Shown in pieces: positions 62,561-64,000 of a stretch of DNA of 64,000 nucleotides. The stretch covers positions 1,984,001 through 2,048,000 of the forward strand of contig NZ_CP122312.1 of the NCBI RefSeq assembly GCF_029814175.1, given 5' to 3'. The stretch is from Halospeciosus flavus (lineage in GTDB: Archaea; Halobacteriota; Halobacteria; Halobacteriales; Halobacteriaceae). Position 1 is the first letter of the stretch, and every line of letters starts with the position of its first letter. The notes below the pieces were generated by a model. It did not search any database. It was not told where the DNA came from and worked only from the letters and a program-made list of their open reading frames with translations. Made by a program: the position numbers and the translations under genes.

Positions 62561-63616
62561 ATGGGCGAAATCAATCTCTCAGAACTCACGAAGGTGTACA
62601 ACGAAGAAGTGCGCGCGGTCGACGGCATCGACGTCACCATCGAGGACGGCGAGTTCTTCTCGCTCCTCGGGCCGTCCGGCTGCGGGAAGACGACGACGCT
62701 CCGGATGATCGCCGGTTTCGAGACACCCACTGATGGGACCGTCTCTATCGACGGCCAGAACGTCACCGATCGGCCACCAGAGGACCGGCCGACGAACATG
62801 GTGTTTCAGAACCTCGCGCTGTTCAGCCACATGGACGTCTACGACAACGTCGCCTACGGGCTGAAGCGCTCGGGTGTCTCCGAGGAGGAGATCGACGCCC
62901 GCGTCTCCGAGTCGCTCGAACTCGTCGACATGCCGGGTTACCAAGACCGCCGCGTCACGGAGCTCTCCGGCGGGCAACAGCAGCGCGTCGCTCTCGCTCG
63001 CGCGCTCACGAACCGTACGGACGTCATCCTCCTTGACGAGCCGCTCGCTTCCCTCGACCGGAAGCTCCGACAGCAGATGCAACTCGAGCTCCGCAATATC
63101 CACGAGGAAGTCGGGATGACGTTCTTCTACGTGACTCACGACCAACAAGCGGCAATGACGATGTCCGACCGCATGGCCGTGATGAACGAGGGCCACCTCG
63201 AACAGGTCGGCTCACCTAGCGAGGTGTATGACGAACCGGCCAGCGAGTTCGTCGCGGACTTCATCGGCGACGTGAACAGTTTCGGAGGGGAACTCCGGAA
63301 CGGGACGTTCGTCACCGACAGTGGCGAGGAGTTCGCTCCCCCTGCCGACGCGCCCGACGCCGACGGCGACGCGACGCTCGTCGTCCGCCCCGAGAAGCTC
63401 CACATCGGGACCGGCTCGCTCGACCTCGATAACGTCCTCTCGGCCACAGTCGAGGATACCGTGTTCCGCGGTCCGAGCACGCGCTACGACGTTCGGTGGA
63501 ACGGCCGCCGACTGAGCGTCGAAGCACAGAACGTCTCGCGTAACCCACCACACTCGCGCGGTGACGACGTGGTCGTCGGCTGGAACGCCGACACGGGAAT
63601 TATCTACCGCGAGTAG
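62561..63616 (+). CDS. ABC transporter ATP-binding protein, PotA type
   Basis: 351 residues. Walker A GPSGCGKTTT (36-45), Q-loop VFQNLALFSHMDVYDNVAYGL, signature LSGGQQQRVALARAL (about 133-147), Walker B VILLDEPLASLD and H-loop VTHDQ. The C-terminal TOBE domain (about 235-351, ATLVVRPEKLHIG) is typical of PotA/FbpC-type ATPases. Last gene of the importer, six bases after the permease. Confidence 0.95.
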   Translation: MGEINLSELTKVYNEEVRAVDGIDVTIEDGEFFSLLGPSGCGKTTTLRMIAGFETPTDGTVSIDGQNVTDRPPEDRPTNMVFQNLALFSHMDVYDNVAYGLKRSGVSEEEIDARVSESLELVDMPGYQDRRVTELSGGQQQRVALARALTNRTDVILLDEPLASLDRKLRQQMQLELRNIHEEVGMTFFYVTHDQQAAMTMSDRMAVMNEGHLEQVGSPSEVYDEPASEFVADFIGDVNSFGGELRNGTFVTDSGEEFAPPADAPDADGDATLVVRPEKLHIGTGSLDLDNVLSATVEDTVFRGPSTRYDVRWNGRRLSVEAQNVSRNPPHSRGDDVVVGWNADTGIIYRE

Positions 63617-63625
63617 CGACCCACC

Positions 63626-63872
63626 CTACTTTTTCTCCGCGAGCACCGACCGATTCGATTCGACGAAACGTTCGAGGTCCGGGCGGTCGATGGCCAGTAG
63701 CGGCCGAATCTGGAGGACGACCTGGGAGTAGCCGCCGACGCCGACGGCGTCGTGTTCCGTCTCCAGAGCGGTGAATACGCCGTCGAGGTGCGCTCTCAGT
63801 GCGGCGGCGTTGTCGACGATTCTGCCCTGGAGTTCGCTGCTTGTCGGAGTCGTTCCCGAAGTGAGGGCCCAA
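63626..63872 (-). pseudogene. C-terminal remnant of a PLP aminotransferase-like protein (degenerate)
   Basis: Minus-strand frame ending at the stop 63626-63628: ...SSELQGRIVDNAAALRAHL, ALETEHDAVGVGG, SQVVLQIRPLLAIDRPDLERF, RSVLAEKK. The final part resembles the C-terminus of class III aminotransferases (xRxxPPLxIxxxDLxRFVE). It has no start codon of its own in a sensible place and is out of frame with the fragment upstream (stop at 63873), so a gene broken by frameshift and/or internal deletion is the simplest reading. Identity is tentative. Confidence 0.4.
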
Positions 63873-64000
63873 TTACACGAATGTGGAACCCATCTCCTGA
63901 GCGATTATCTCCTTGCTTTCGGTGTACTTCCGGGCGACCCTGACCGCATTCTCGACGACCGCATCGTCGTGGCCCGTGTTCGACCGAACTGCCGGGAACG
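63873..64000 (-). pseudogene. internal fragment of a class III aminotransferase-like gene, cut by window edge
   Basis: Minus-strand frame without a stop up to the window edge, ending at TAA 63873-63875: ...GHDDAVVENAVRVARKY, TESKEIIAQEMGSTFV. AVENAVRVARKYT..KEIIA is the class III aminotransferase helix-strand just after the cofactor phosphate-binding GSEA motif, but here GSEA is replaced (HDDAV) and the protein stops about 20 residues later. With the following remnant it looks like a decayed aminotransferase next to the polyamine importer. The true 5' part lies outside the window. Confidence 0.45.

Overview
The window is a stretch of a haloarchaeal (class Halobacteria) chromosome. Evidence: very high GC, acidic proteomes (Asp/Glu-rich, GAC/GAG/CTC codons), archaeal-type split RNA polymerase genes (rpoH, rpoB'', rpoB', rpoA', rpoA''), EF-1A/EF-2, a thermosome, an Orc1/Cdc6 protein, Pth2, KEOPS Pcc1, archaeal CoA-pathway enzymes and many small families known only from haloarchaea. 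I do not assign a genus.

Layout. 0-5 kb: SepF, a DUF1028 protein, small zinc proteins, a PUA RNA-binding protein, then five tandem 87-bp repeats and palindromic filler upstream of an RNB-only RNase R. 5-23 kb, mostly minus strand: the transcription/translation block. Read in the transcription direction it is rpoH-rpoB''-rpoB'-rpoA'-rpoA''-nusA, mscS, rpsL-rpsG, EF-2, ACT protein-homoserine dehydrogenase, EF-1A-rpsJ, tRNA-Ala. 23-25 kb: two identical tRNA-Asp genes, an intact IS630-type element whose transposase needs a -1 frameshift, and a PD-(D/E)XK nuclease gene. 25-29 kb: thermosome subunit, small membrane protein, an orc gene and next to it a replication origin with seven ORB-like repeats around an A/T-richer core.

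29-36 kb: a short zinc-finger protein, ring-cleaving dioxygenase, UspA, then a DUF4129/DUF7269/DUF58/small-membrane-protein operon meeting a convergent MoxR ATPase, and tRNA-Ser. 36-48 kb: citramalate/isopropylmalate synthase, DUF192, HNH-like protein, GMP synthase glutaminase subunit, DUF2070, and a conserved cluster rpl37ae-rpoP-pcc1-(membrane protein)-pfdB-DUF3194; then DUF2103, VOC protein, truD and pth2. 48-54 kb: dCTP deaminase interrupted by a 476-residue intein with a LAGLIDADG nuclease, coupled to a ThiR-like regulator; a methyltransferase; phosphopantothenate synthetase and pantoate kinase for CoA. 54-59 kb: FNT transporter, AspRS, aldo/keto reductase, an epimerase-like protein and hypotheticals. 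59.6-64 kb: a four-gene polyamine-type ABC transporter followed by what looks like a broken class-III aminotransferase gene running off the edge.

Most notable: the dcd intein (with a non-canonical Ser before its terminal Asn), the orc-linked origin, the in-frame 87-bp tandem array, and a Thr-rich short ORF with a leaderless-type promoter immediately upstream of the ACT-hom pair.
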